From Cordylochernes scorpioides (lineage: Eukaryota > Arthropoda > Arachnida > Pseudoscorpiones > Chernetidae), in the NCBI GenBank assembly GCA_030710605.1, contig CP092874.1:18675978-18739977 (forward strand): a stretch of 64,000 nt of DNA. The letters are read 5' to 3'. This document shows, in pieces, positions 22,086 through 31,723 of this stretch. Position numbers and translations under genes: made by a program. How positions within the stretch are numbered: the stretch's first letter is position 1; each line of letters starts with the position of its first letter. Under the pieces are notes generated by a model. That model saw only the letters and a list, made by a program, of their open reading frames with translations. It did no database searches and had not been told where the DNA came from.

Positions 22086-22593
22086 TCTATATATATATGA
22101 ATGAATGTATGTGTGTCTGTTTGTTTGTTTGTTTGTTTGTCCTTTATGCCTGACCAAACCACTCATTGGATCGCCATGAAACTTTGGGAAGTTATTTAGT
22201 ATAGTACTGGGAAGGTTTCTAGCAAATAAAATTTTTGAAATAACTTTTCGCCTAGAAATAATCAAGATAAATATTCTAATTTATCTGTTATAATTCAACA
22301 ATCTGCTCTAAATATTATCATGATGATACGATGATTTTGTAATGTAGAAAATTAGGAAAGACAAAATTCAGGATGACACGGCAATTTATTTGAGACAAGA
22401 ATAATGATACAATTCAAAGGCAAGATACTATTCCTTTAACTTCCAATTACCGAGGGAACCAATTAATATTGATTTTATTCAACTTATCGAGTATTTTTCA
22501 AGGGACCGGGAAAAAATGTTCACTTTATCGAGAGATTCATTAGACAAACCTTTACTCGGGTAAAACCCGGGCGAAGCCGGGCGGGTCCGCTAG
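22086..22593 (+). mobile_element. Non-autonomous Helitron, nested
   Basis: It starts TCTATATATATATGAATG, has a (TTTG)n near the start, and ends GGTCCGCTAG followed by T. A CCCGG/CCGGG hairpin with loop GCGAAG lies before the end. It is preceded by A. Unusually, TAACGGTATA occurs on both sides of it, although Helitrons do not normally duplicate their target. Confidence 0.75.
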
Positions 22594-22611
22594 TAACGGT
22601 ATAAAGAAATA

Positions 22612-22690
22612 ATGAGCCTATAGCCTAGTGGTCATGGCATCTGCCCGGTAAGCGGAAGGTCGTGGGTTCGATTCCCATCCCTTGACCTTG
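22612..22690 (+). repeat. tRNA-derived SINE head
   Basis: A-box-like TAGCCTAGTGGTCATGGC, an anticodon arm TCTGC/GCGGA with 7-base loop CCGGTAA, and a T-arm GTGGG/CCCAT with B box GGTTCGATTCC. The acceptor strands do not pair (GAGCCTA against CCCTTGA) and position 33 is not T, so it is a relic, not a functional tRNA. It leads directly into the 73-bp array. Confidence 0.6.
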
Positions 22691-22699
22691 TATACATCT

Positions 22700-23907
22700 T
22701 GCTTCCTAGGGTTGCCTAGAGTGGCCGCTATAGACAGGGTGGTCTGTATAGACAGGTGGATGTATCACACAGCTGATAACAGGGTTGTCTAGAGTGGTCG
22801 CTATAGACAGGGTGGTCTGTATAGACAGGTGTATGTATCACACTGCTGATAACAGGGTTGCCTAAAGTGACCGCTATAGACAGGGTGGTCTGTATAGACA
22901 GGTGAATGTAACACACTGATGATAACAGGGTTGCCTAAAGTGACCGCTATAGACAGGGTGGTCTGTATAGACAGGTGGATGTATCACACAGCTGATAACA
23001 GGGTTGTCTAGAGTGGCCGCTATAGACAGGTGTATGTATCACACAGCTGATAACAGGGTTATCTAGAATGGCCGCTATATACAGGGTGGTCTGTATAGAC
23101 AGGTGGATGTAACACACTGCTGATAACAGGGTTGTCTAGAGTGGTCGCTATAGACAGGGTAGTCTGTATAGACAGGTGTATGTATCACACTGCTGATAAC
23201 AGGGTTGCCTAAAGTGACCGCTGTAGACAGGGTGGTCTGTATAGACAGGTGGATGTAGCACACTGCTGATAACAGGGGTGTCTAGAGTGGCCGCTATAGA
23301 CAGGGTGGTCTGTATAGACAGGTGGATGTAACACACTGCTGATAACAGGGGTGTCTAGAGTGGCCGCTATAGACAGGGTGGTCTGTATAGACAGGTGGAT
23401 GTAACACACTGCTGATAACAGGGTTGTCTAGAATGGCCGCTATAGACAGGTGTATGTATCACACAGCTGATAACAGGGTTATCTAGAATGGCCGCTATAT
23501 ACAGGGTGGTCTGTATAGACAGGTGGATGTAACACACTGCTGATAACAGGGTTGTCTAGAGTGGTCGCTATAGACAGGGTGGTCTGTATAGACAGGTGTA
23601 TGTATCACACTGCTGATAACAGGGTTGCCTAAAGTGACCGCTGTAGACAGGTTGGTCTGTATAGACAGGTTAATGTAACACACTGATGATAACAGGGTTG
23701 CCTAAAGTGACTGCTATAGACAGGGTGGTCTGTATAGACAGGTGGATGTAGCACACTGCTGATAACAGGGGTGTCTAGAGTGGCCGCTATAGACAGGGTG
23801 GTCTGTATAGACAGGTGGATGTAACACACTGCTGATAACAGGGTTGTCTAGAATGGCCGCTATAGACAGGTGTATGTATCACACAGCTGATAACAGGGTT
23901 GTCTAGA
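22700..23907. repeat. 73-bp minisatellite array, about 16 units
   Basis: The units carry AGGGTTGTCTAGAGTGGCCG, CTATAGACAGGGTGGTCTG and TATAGACAGGTGGATGTA with an ACACTGCTGATAAC end. Some units lack about 24 bp (for example near 23,020 and 23,440), and this shorter form recurs with its neighbours, pointing to higher-order duplication. It is present only in copy 1. Confidence 0.9.
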
Positions 23908-24055
23908 GGGGGGCAGGGAGGCCACGTGTTCGCCGGCAGCCAATGGGCGCGCATTCTATCCGTGAACTTCAGACAGTGAACTTCAGACAGACAGAATAAG
24001 GCAATTATATAATTAGAATGGTTATTCTATGATGGATACATCGCCTCGATTAACA

Positions 24056-24062
24056 AATCTTT
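24056..24062. other. Empty target site for the LINE piece at 56,044
   Basis: AATCTTT occurs once here and on both sides of the insertion in copy 2. Confidence 0.65.
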
Positions 24063-24094
24063 ATTTTAAGAAAAAAAAAGGGGGGGGGGGCATA

Positions 24095-24290
24095 TCCTAA
24101 TGGTATAACTGAAAGTTGTTGCGCCGGTGAAACTGAAAGTTTCTTGCGTCATCTGTCGGAATAAATATTAACTAATCGTTGCTTTTTTTTAAATTTCTTA
24201 AATATTGGCTAAATAACGATTAGTTGGTATTTATTCCGACAGGTGGCGTAAGCTATCATTAATTTTCAGTTACACGAGATCTGGAGGTGT
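24095..24290. repeat. M-family fold-back element
   Basis: AACTGAAAGTT, GCGTCATCTGTCGG and AATAAATATTAAC on one arm, with the inverse on the other (TTGGTATTTATTCCGACAGG, TTTTCAGTTACACGAGATC). A run of G precedes it at 24,081-24,090. The syntenic copy is at 56,405-56,580. Confidence 0.65.
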
Positions 24291-24665
24291 AATTTTTTTA
24301 AAGGAATGATTTTTTTAATAGATCCCCCCCAGTAATATTTCTCACTTTTATGTATGGTCTTTTTAAATATAAATTTCAATTTAGAGTATTTTGACTGAGT
24401 TTGGCAGATGTCCAAGATCAACATAAAGTACAAATAATCCAACAGGTTACTTACCCAAACTAACTGCCCTGCTAACCTGTTCAAAATGTATAAATAACTC
24501 GATTGTAGGTAAAGTACGAGTATAGCTTCAATACTCCCACAACAGGATTGGCATCAGACATTCCTACACACAGTACCAGTGTTCCTTTTATTTCTTTATT
24601 TAAAGTATTAAGACTTTAGCTAAACGCTTTAAAATATGTTAATTCCTACTACACCTCTATATATA
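24291..24665. other. Non-coding stretch
   Basis: No gene is seen. It matches 56,581-56,947. Confidence 0.5.
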
Positions 24666-24880
24666 CACTCATGGACAAAACTTAAGAAAGTTGTACCTTT
24701 AAGCATGTATATCGGGATTCAGACAATAACTCTGAAAGATATTACAGTGACCTTTATTGAAGACACACGAGATAACCAAGTGTATATACACTCATGGACA
24801 AAACTTAAGGAAGTTGTACCTTTTAGCATGTATATCGGGATTCTAACACTTTCCACTTCCTTAAGTGTTGTCCATGGGTG
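24666..24880 (+). repeat. Tc1-type miniature element, one to two units (copy 1)
   Basis: Left end CACTCATGGACAAAAC after TA, and right end the inverse (TTAAGTGTTGTCCATGGGTG) before TA. The same locus in copy 2 (56,948-58,605) has expanded to about 13 units. Confidence 0.85.
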
Positions 24881-25246
24881 TATATATATTTGTTTTGCAT
24901 ATGCTACTATCGATTTGGGCGATGCCAATAAAATATTTTTTAAATCTCAAAATATCTTTCTTTATCTTACGTGATAAGGTTTTACTGACCAACGTTAGGG
25001 TGATCAACTGTCAATATTTACAAGGTCATTGCAAATGGCGACCTCGGATCGCCGAAAGGTAAATTCTTACCACATTAGGTATGTTCTATTCATCAATTAC
25101 CAATATGCAACTAGGGTTTACGAAAATGCTTATAATATGGTTGCCAACAAGTGGGTTGAAGGCTTCATCTCTCCCAGTATGAGATTCTTTACCAATTTTA
25201 TGTATGTCGAGCTGGACTTCTGGTTGGGCGGAAAACACCTGATATA
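24881..25246. other. Non-coding stretch (weak frame at 25,029-25,245)
   Basis: Matches 58,606-58,971. A plus frame starting MATSDRRK is open in both copies and ATGGCGACC...GAAAGGTAAAT looks like a start plus a splice donor. However, the two copies differ mainly at amino-acid-changing positions (VYEN/ILEN, GGWVEG/WVED type changes). I do not recognise the protein and do not call it a gene. Confidence 0.35.
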
Positions 25247-25412
25247 CACTCATGGACAAAACTTAAGGAAGTGGAAAGTCTTTGATGTCGCCGTTTTTTT
25301 TTTTTTTTGAAGAATATGAAAAAGACAGAATTAATTTTGTTCCCACCTGGTTATCTCGAGTGTCTTCAATAAAGGTCACTGTAATATATTCCAGAGTTAT
25401 TGTCCCGATATA

Positions 25413-26929
25413 CACTGGTCCGCAAAATTAAAGGAACAACACATGTTTAAGAAAAATAAAAGTTATATTAAGGGATATATATCAAGTTTTGGTATATTCA
25501 AAAGCTTCCATGAATTAAGAGAGTATGTAAAACAGAAAAACAAATAAAGTTGTTCCCAATATGCAAAATACCACCGTCTACGTTGACCCCGCCTCCAGCA
25601 CGTGCCTGAGTCTTTCTTAAAGCGTCCTAATTTTAAGCTCCACTAGATTTTTATTGAACCTTTTTGTTTTTGAAAGTTTTCATGGCTTATAGGCAACATT
25701 TATCACAAGAAGAAAAAAAGGCAAGCTATTGGAAGGATGGAAGCAGGCCAATCACAGGCAGAAGTAGCAAGGTGGCTTGGAGTGACAAGAAACGTTTTCT
25801 CAAGGCTTTGGAAAAAAATTCAAACGACATCTAATGTTGCCAGAACACCCGGACAAGGACGGCCAAGGGTCACAACGTTAAAAAAGACCGTTATTTGAGT
25901 CTCCTTGTGCGTCGCAATAGAAGAATGACAGCATCGCAACTACGAAGTGACCTCAAGGCAGCTACAGGAGTCTTAGTATCAACTGATACAATACGCAGAA
26001 AGCTTCACAAAAAGGGCCTCTATGCTCGACGACCCATAATTTGTGTGCCATTGACACCACCTAAAAAGAGAGCAAGGAAACTTTGGTGCAGACAACATGT
26101 CGCCTGGAATCCAGATGAATGGAGGCGTGTAATGTTCACTGATGAGTCCAGATTCTCTCTAAACAGCGATTCTCGTCGTGACTTTGTCTGGAGAGAGGTA
26201 AGAACCAGAAATAATCCCCGGAATATGGTTAAAAGGGATCCCTACAGAAGCCAAGGTTTTATGGTCTGGGCTGGAATCTTCTTGGGCGGTCGCACAGCAC
26301 TCCATATTTTTCGGCAAGGAACCCTGACTGGACAGAGGTATCGGACGAGATCTTGGCAGCATATGTGATGCCTCAAGCATTAGAAATGGGAGAAAATATT
26401 CTTATAATGGATGATAATGCCCGTCCACATAGGCTGGTGTGGTCGACACTTTTCTCCAAAACCATGCAATTGCTCGGATGAATTGGCCAGCTCGATCCCC
26501 AGACCTAAATCCCATTGAGCATGTATGGGACAACCTAGGACGGCGGATCTCATCCCTCCAACCCCCTCCTAGAAACACTCATGAGCTAGAAACAGCCTTA
26601 ACACAAGAGTGGGCGTTGATTCCACAGGAGCTGATAAACTCCCTAATTCTTAGTATGGGTCACCGATGTAGAGCCTGTCTATCAGTTAAAGGCGATCACA
26701 CCCCATATTGACAACAATATCCAAGATATTTATGCACTGACTGCAAGAAGATCATTGCTTGACCGGCTAATTTGCATAAAATACTTGTTAGAATTCTTTG
26801 ATTTCGGGTATTCTAATCAATAATGGGGGGGAATAATAAATTTGTGTATAAAATCTCATTAATAAATGTTCAATAAAATTTGAGATAAATGAAAAAAAAA
26901 TGTTGTTCCTTTAATTTTGCGGACAAGTG
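25413..26929 (+). mobile_element. Tc1-like DNA transposon (copy 1)
   Basis: TA on both sides. The terminal inverted repeats are CACTGGTCCGCAAAATTAAA and the inverse of CACTTGTCCGCAAAATTAAA (slightly diverged), running on through GGAACAACA. The length is about 1.5 kb. It encodes one transposase, broken by frameshifts. Confidence 0.95.
25682..26711 (+). pseudogene. Tc1-family DD34E transposase, frameshifted (copy 1)
   Basis: It cut and pasted the surrounding element when intact. In order it has an N-terminal helix-turn-helix region (ARWLGVTRNVFSRLWKK, TPGQGRPRVTT), a second DNA-binding half (RRMTASQLRSDL, TIRRKLHKKGLYARRP), and the catalytic D in FTDESRF, D in MDDNARPHR and E in NPIEHVW. Exactly 34 residues separate the second D from the E, the Tc1 spacing. 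It is dead: there are frame breaks in the A-run near 25,722, near 25,880 (TTAAAAAAGACC), near 26,344 (one G missing) and at 26,434 (AGGCTGGTG, one G missing). The last break is also present in copy 2, so the insertion and that mutation predate the split of the two copies. Confidence 0.92.
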
Positions 26930-26973
26930 TACATGCTAAAAGGTACAACTTCCTAAAGTTTTGTCCATGAGTG

Positions 26974-27354
26974 TATATTCTCTTTAGGAGACACAAGGTA
27001 GAGTTTCGATCCACCGAAGCCTTGCTTAGGTTTGAAGTTGGGTTGTTGCCAAATATCTCTTATCAAACAAACCCACTTAACAAAAGTTTATACTAAAGGA
27101 AACTTGTGTCCACAAATTGCTGATATTGTATCAATTTGCCAGAGTTACATTTCGGACTTTTTGTTTTCACCAGTTACACTTGTGGTTGGATTGGTGCCAA
27201 GTCTTTTTTTTTACGAAACAAATCCATTAAAAAGATTTCACCCACCCACCTCTCTCTCTGCCAACCACTCTATTCAGGGACACCGATAGTTACACACAGA
27301 GATGTAGATATTACAAACTATTTAAAGCATTACTTAGTATATTAGTGTCAAATA
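26974..27354. other. Non-coding stretch
   Basis: Matches 63,554-63,907. The short frames here shift between copies and are not recognised. Confidence 0.5.
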
Positions 27355-27692
27355 CACTCATGGACAAAACTTAAGGAAGTTGTACCTTTTAACAATGTAT
27401 ATCGGGACAATAACTCTGAAAGATATTACAGTGACCTTTATTGAAGACATACGAGATAACCCAGTGTATATACACTCATGGACAAAACTTAAGGAAGCTT
27501 TACCTTTTAACAATGTATATCGGGATTCAGACAATAACTCTGAAAAATATTACAGTGACCTTTATTGAAGACACACGAGATAACCAAGTGTGAACCAAAT
27601 TGCCTCTGTCACCTTCAAAAAAAAAAAAAAAAAGAAATAGACGACCAGCAACATCAAGGACTTTCCACTTCCTTAATTTTTGTCCATGAGTG
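27355..27692 (+). repeat. Tc1-type miniature element, two units (copy 1)
   Basis: Starts CACTCATGGACAAAAC after TA and ends TTTTTGTCCATGAGTG before TA. It has an A-run at 27,617-27,633 and the CAAGGACTTTCCACTTCC right arm. It marks the last point shared with copy 2 within the window (the partner at 63,908 runs off the end). Confidence 0.85.
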
Positions 27693-28084
27693 TAATTTAA
27701 AGCACTCTAATAAATGAAAATCGAAGATTTTCTTTTCGGGGATACGTTTCTTTAATAGGTTTAATTACACGAAATCAAGCTTTCGGTTTTATAAGCCTTC
27801 CGATGGGAGTAACACAATAACTATACTACATACTAACTAACAACCTATAGACCCGAATGCTTGTGAGTTCAAGTAATAAACACTATTAAAGATAAATTTA
27901 TCCACAGATGGATCTTTGATTGTTATATAATTGAGCACATAGCAGACCTATCAAACCCCCACTCTAGCAATGTAGAGATTGAGATTGAAACTGATTTATT
28001 ACAATGTTCATATAAAATTATATATGGTTAAATACAAAATTGGATAAATACGAATAAATAAGATTATATAATGATAAATCTTTA
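27693..28084. other. Single-copy non-coding stretch
   Basis: A strongly decayed hammerhead-like motif (minus GGCTTATAAAACC stem then GAAAGCTT, core lost) lies at 27,778-27,811. Nothing else is recognised. Confidence 0.4.
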
Positions 28085-28314
28085 ATATATTGGATCAAAA
28101 TATCATTTATTTTACCAATATTTCAGTTGGCTGAACGCCAACCTTTATCAAGGTGTTATAACATTTTTAAAATGTGTCATCAACAAACTCAGCGCCACAT
28201 AACGTCAACACACTTGTTGTTGACACACTTTAAAATGTTATAACACCTTGATAAAGGTTGGCGTTGAGCCAACTGAAATATTGGTAAAATAAATGATATT
28301 TTGATCTAATATAT
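28085..28314. repeat. Fold-back element with arms of about 85-100 bp
   Basis: GATCAAAATATCATTTATTT, ACCAATATTTCAGTTGGCT and CCTTTATCAAGGTGTTATAA on the left are repeated in inverse on the right with few mismatches, around a centre containing CAACAAACTCAGCGCC. It is unrelated to families P and M. Confidence 0.8.
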
Positions 28315-28429
28315 GCCTTTTTAATTAAAGATTTATCTATGGATTGCTCTATGTTCAAAATAATGAAAAATATAGGAATAAATAGTTATAAATAGATAAA
28401 AATAATAGTAATAAAACTATTGATCTCTG

Positions 28430-28640
28430 AATCATGATCCCTTGATCTTGATCACTGAAATGATCCCTTAAAAATTTTTGAAGCCTGCGGCGCTTTAGCT
28501 GTGCTTGGTGCTGCCTTGGTCCCCTCATATACGGCGCTCTCGCCCTCTTCTCCCCCGGGGTGCCCACGGCCCTGCCGGCGCCTCTCCAGCCCTCTCCTTG
28601 GCCCTCCATTGCGGCGGGCGCTTGGTGACTCTCAAAGATG
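28430..28640 (-). other. GC-rich island with an unrecognised frame
   Basis: Base composition here (CCCGGGGTGCCC, GCGGCGGGCGC) is far above the AT-rich surroundings. A minus-strand frame reads EGQGEGWRGAGRAVG, then RARAPYMRGPRQHQ and KRRRLQKFLRDHFSD. I do not recognise it. It lies about 110 bp downstream, in gene orientation, of the exchanger exon but does not resemble the next part of that family. It could be a foreign insertion or an exon of something else. Confidence 0.3.
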
Positions 28641-28747
28641 TTGTGCCTTAAAATGCTTATCCGAAAGCATGTAGAAGGCGGATTAATTGTTGATTAATTG
28701 TTAATTAATAATAGTAATAAAAATAGCAGTGTACAGAGAGAACTTAC

Positions 28748-28899
28748 GCAGCAACATTCCTCCAGCGATGCCACGAAGTAGTCGTCACAGACCACGGCCA
28801 CCGCGTAGAACATATACAGGATCACCAGCACGTGCATGATGAAGCCTCCCCGTGCACGGGCGCGGTGGGAGAAGATGTCGGACGGGAATTCGTGGTAGG
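28748..28899 (-). CDS. Exon of an SLC24-type K+-dependent Na+/Ca2+ exchanger
   Basis: The only convincing host coding sequence. On the minus strand it reads AYHEFPSDIFS, then GGFIMHVLVILYMFYAVAV and VCDDYFVASLEE. This is the signature at the first transmembrane helix of the alpha-1 repeat in NCKX exchangers (EFP.D.F, a hydrophobic helix, YMFYALAIVCDDYFVPSLE). It is bounded by a splice acceptor (ACGCAG at 28,905-28,900) and donor (GTAAGT at 28,747-28,742), giving 152 bp. The family extrudes calcium in exchange for sodium, with potassium co-transported, at membranes. The remaining exons are not seen here and must lie beyond the window or across gaps. The end CCC is unusual for the family. The A in VASLEE replaces the common P. 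Confidence 0.82.
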
Positions 28900-29146
28900 C
28901 TGCGTGCACACAGTTTGTAGACGTTAGATTACACGGTAGGTATGTCTGTCACACAATCTGTAGACCCAGAGTGTGATCTCACCAATGATGATGTGATCAT
29001 ATTGGTAGTTTACACTTCCCATGTTCGATAACACGGGATCGATTATACCGTATCAACAACATACTCATTGTAAAGTCGCACTTCAAAGTCCACCAATTTT
29101 TGGCACAAGTTCAACCCCAATATAGTGAGTCCAAGTTGTTATTATT
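28900..29146. other. Intron-like sequence
   Basis: Probably part of the intron upstream of the exchanger exon. No other feature is seen. Confidence 0.4.
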
Positions 29147-29433
29147 TTGTAAAACGACATTTGAAATACTATCCCGCATGTGTTTCTTTTCAACGAAAAT
29201 TCGAAATTTATTTCAAGGAGAAATAACGATTATTTCTAACCTTTTGGATGAGGTATGAGGTATGTACCATTTCTGGACACTTTTATTTTTCCGTTTATCA
29301 TTACTCTTCACAATTCACCCTTTCATACCTCATCCAAAAGGTTGGAAATAATCGTTATTTCTCCTTGAAATAAATTTTGAATTTTCGTTGAAAAGAAACA
29401 CATGCGGGATAATTGTCAAATGTCGTTTTACAA
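29147..29433. repeat. Fold-back element with arms of about 120 bp
   Basis: TTGTAAAACGACATTTG, CGCATGTGTTTCTTTTCAAC and AGGAGAAATAACGATTATTT on the left are repeated in inverse on the right (AATAATCGTTATTTCTCC, GTTGAAAAGAAACACATG, TGTCGTTTTACAA), around a 50-base loop. It is present once in the window. Confidence 0.85.
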
Positions 29434-29539
29434 TCACAAGCCGCATTATATTGTATTGTTATTATTTTATTATCCCTAGTACAAGTGGTACAGACCACCG
29501 GACAGTTGGAGACTTTCGTACGCTTCAGGAGTCCGGGCT

Positions 29540-29650
29540 ACGTGCAGAATGATGGAATAATACAAGGCCATGATAATCATGGTAAGTAGAAGTTAGGACT
29601 ACCTTTACTGTAAGTGCACCCATATGTCTACAAAGGTAGAAACCAATCGA
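29540..29650 (+). repeat. Diverged single unit of the 78-bp repeat
   Basis: GGCCATGATAATCATGGTAA, then TTTACTGTAAGTGCACC and ATGTCTACA resemble the units of 10,142-10,935, outside the duplicated segment. Confidence 0.5.
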
Positions 29651-29754
29651 AATTTGCACTTACAAGTACCCCAGAGCCCCATTTGATTACTTGCACTCAC
29701 TGGTGGGGTTGGAATTTTACAAGAAACGGGTGCCATTGGAGCATTTTTCAAAAT

Positions 29755-29836
29755 TAAAAAAAGGTGCTCATTGCGGGATTCGATACCGGGTCATAGAGGT
29801 AGAAAACCAATGGTTTAAACCACTCATCCACCCAAA
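29755..29836 (-). repeat. tRNA-derived SINE head
   Basis: On the minus strand an A-box-like GGATGAGTGGTTTAAACC and a B-box-like GGTATCGAATCCCGC, followed by GAGCACC and a T-run (Pol III stop). The spacing fits a tRNA-like promoter. The acceptor pairing is poor. Confidence 0.5.
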
Positions 29837-29865
29837 GAGATAGAAATTATATTCAAAAAGAAAAG

Positions 29866-29965
29866 NNNNNNNNNNNNNNNNNNNNNNNNNNNNNNNNNNN
29901 NNNNNNNNNNNNNNNNNNNNNNNNNNNNNNNNNNNNNNNNNNNNNNNNNNNNNNNNNNNNNNNNN
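29866..29965. other. Assembly gap (100 N)
   Basis: Exactly 100 N, the usual placeholder for a gap of unknown size. It marks the contig 1/contig 2 join. Confidence 0.99.
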
Positions 29966-30630
29966 TATACATGAGTATGTGTTGTGTTACGATATTGTTT
30001 TGCAGTTGTGGGATAATAGTCTTGATCAGAAATTTCTTTAATTGAGCTAAGGAATATATAAAATAACATAATTTGATAAAAGTATATATAATGCCTGGTT
30101 TAAGGCGTAAGAATCTAAAAAATGAAAAACTTATTTACATAATGTACAAAAGATTTGAGCCGGCCAACAGGTAACAACAACAATGAGTTTTTATAGGAGA
30201 AGAGTTACCTCTAGTGGTCGATTTAGCAAGATATTTGAATCTTTGATATGTAATTTTAAATAAAATAATATTTTTTATAACATATATAAATATATATGTT
30301 ATGATTATAATGTTTTGATGTTGGAATGATAAAGAATTAGAGGTGCAGTCGTTAAAAAAGGAAAGATAATTATTTACTTATCAAGTAGGTTTTATTTTTC
30401 AATTACTTGAAAAGAATTACACATTGAATATCTTTCACAGCAATATAGAATTTATAAAATGAATCCTATATTCGTGAATTAAAAAAATAGGTAGATTAAC
30501 TATACAATATTTACAACAATATTCAAAAAATATCTAAAACTATGGTCAAAAAATAAAAGAATAGTCAATGATGAAAATAAAATACATGTTTCAAAAAATA
30601 AAATATTTGCATATCAGATTATATAGTGTA
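29966..30630. other. Non-coding stretch (inverse of 12,434-13,065)
   Basis: No gene is seen. Its first bases (TATACATGAGTATG) are the inverse of 13,050-13,065, directly next to where copy 1 continues with the sequence that begins contig 3. Confidence 0.8.
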
Positions 30631-30886
30631 CATCCATACCTCGTTTTGCGTCGGGGTTACGTTCCAAAAAAACACGACGCAAATTGAAACGACGCAAAGT
30701 GAAAATATGTGAAGGCGCAATCAAAAACAAAGGTGTTGCCATATTTTAGGAAAAGATATTCAAAAAAAAATTAAAGACTCGAATCCAAAACAACGCAACT
30801 TCGAAAATGAAAATCAGTAAAAATTAAGTAGCGACGCAACTTCGAAAAAGACTCAAAACGAAACGACGCAAAGCGAGGCATTGGTG
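30631..30886. mobile_element. pogo/Tigger-like miniature element (copy 2)
   Basis: Left end CATCCATACCTCGTTTTGCG after TA, right end the inverse CGAGGCATTGGTG before TA. Syntenic with 12,158-12,433. Confidence 0.65.
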
Positions 30887-31250
30887 TATATATATATATA
30901 TAATTCACTGTAACTCTTTCCATAAACCAACTATTTATATAACGATCCCTGTGTGTAAGATCTAATAAGGTATTTCTAAATGAGATACTTCTCTCCTATC
31001 TAAAAAGACGGAAAATTTGTAGTACTCTTTGGGTGATTCGGAAGAATTCAGGAATCCTATGTGGGTCAACATGAAATTGAAGCCCGCACTGTGCTGAAGA
31101 GAGCCATATTCTGAAACCATGGTTTCCGGAAAATCGTTCTGAATTGACCAAATCTGATGTTGTGGCTTTTCCAGCGACTTGCTAGAGTGCATTGACTGGC
31201 ACTAGATAGTAACTAGATATTTGTGTCTATTTTGATGTGAGAGGTGACTC
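30887..31250. other. Non-coding stretch
   Basis: Inverse of 11,792-12,157. No protein is recognised. Confidence 0.45.
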
Positions 31251-31723
31251 GTATTTCTTTTATCGCCCAAACAAGTAGACTAGTTGCTCAGGCCCTATAT
31301 AATTTTTACAAGGCAGTAGGTGTAAAGAGGGAGAAAAGAGAACTTGGAAGCTATTGTTCTTACACCTCAGAATGATGACGAAACATCGAGGGGCCATCGT
31401 GTTGGTCGACGATGAGATTGCGGAGCTGGTGATATGGATGGCTGTGCTGGAGTAGACCTCCCTTTTGTGTCTGGATGCTATATTTATGGCGAACTAAATA
31501 ACTTAGTCCCTATTTCTGCTCTGCGCTTATGGAATTGAAGACTTGAGGCGATGGCGTCGACCTTTCATATAAAATCTTACTTTTCCTTATTACTAATAAT
31601 TGTATATAGTTGCGGAACTACTGGTTTCCTGTGCTGCTCTTTTTCTGTTATTGCACCTTGTACGGAGAATCTGTATAAGACTAACGTCTTAATAAAGGTT
31701 TGTGTGTGTGTATTTCTTTTATC
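31251..31723 (+). mobile_element. 5'-truncated LINE with (TG)n tail, copy 2 only
   Basis: GTATTTCTTTTATC flanks it at 31,251-31,264 and 31,710-31,723. The insert (31,265-31,709) begins with QALYNFYKAVGVKREKREL, the very end of a LINE ORF2 (compare LALYKFYRAVQEKKH at 46,105). It runs through a 3' UTR and ends AATAAAGGTTTGTGTGTGTG. Copy 1 has the empty site at 11,779-11,791. Confidence 0.85.

Larger units (their letters stand above)
21718..24018 (-). mobile_element. Large composite Helitron insertion, copy 1 only
   Basis: Copy 2 reads GTAGCATGGCTATTC without a break. Here the A and T of that site are separated by 2.3 kb. The minus-strand 3' end is CTAG with a CGGG/CCCG hairpin before it, as in the other Helitrons of the window. 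The other end (minus TTCTAATTATAT) has a one-base deviation from TC. Nested inside are a P hairpin (21,891-22,034), a second Helitron (22,086-22,593), a tRNA-like head and the 73-bp array. There are no Helitron proteins. Confidence 0.55.
25247..26973. mobile_element. Tc1-type miniature element carrying a nested Tc1 (copy 1)
   Basis: The outer ends are CACTCATGGACAAAAC after TA and TTTTGTCCATGAGTG before TA. The element is interrupted at a TA by the full Tc1-like element 25,413-26,929. The T-run at 25,287-25,308 is where the copy 2 version carries a Helentron. Confidence 0.8.

Noticed and set aside
22612..22690. Functional tRNA gene
   Set aside because: The acceptor strands do not pair and position 33 is not T. 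It leads straight into a repeat array, as in SINE-type relics.
22728..23829. Cys-rich repeat peptides on the minus strand of the 73-bp array
   Set aside because: 73 is not a multiple of three, so the frames drift and end after one or two units. Pure array by-product.
25029..25310. Conserved host protein starting MATSDRRK, also at 58,754
   Set aside because: Differences between copies are mostly amino-acid changing, the frame runs into a miniature element, and no family is recognised.
29824..30069. Frame spanning the N gap
   Set aside because: It includes the 100-N placeholder and has no meaning as a protein.
30962..31192. 76-codon minus frame in the stretch before the LINE
   Set aside because: Not kept in the copy 1 partner (11,792-12,080) and not similar to anything I recognise.
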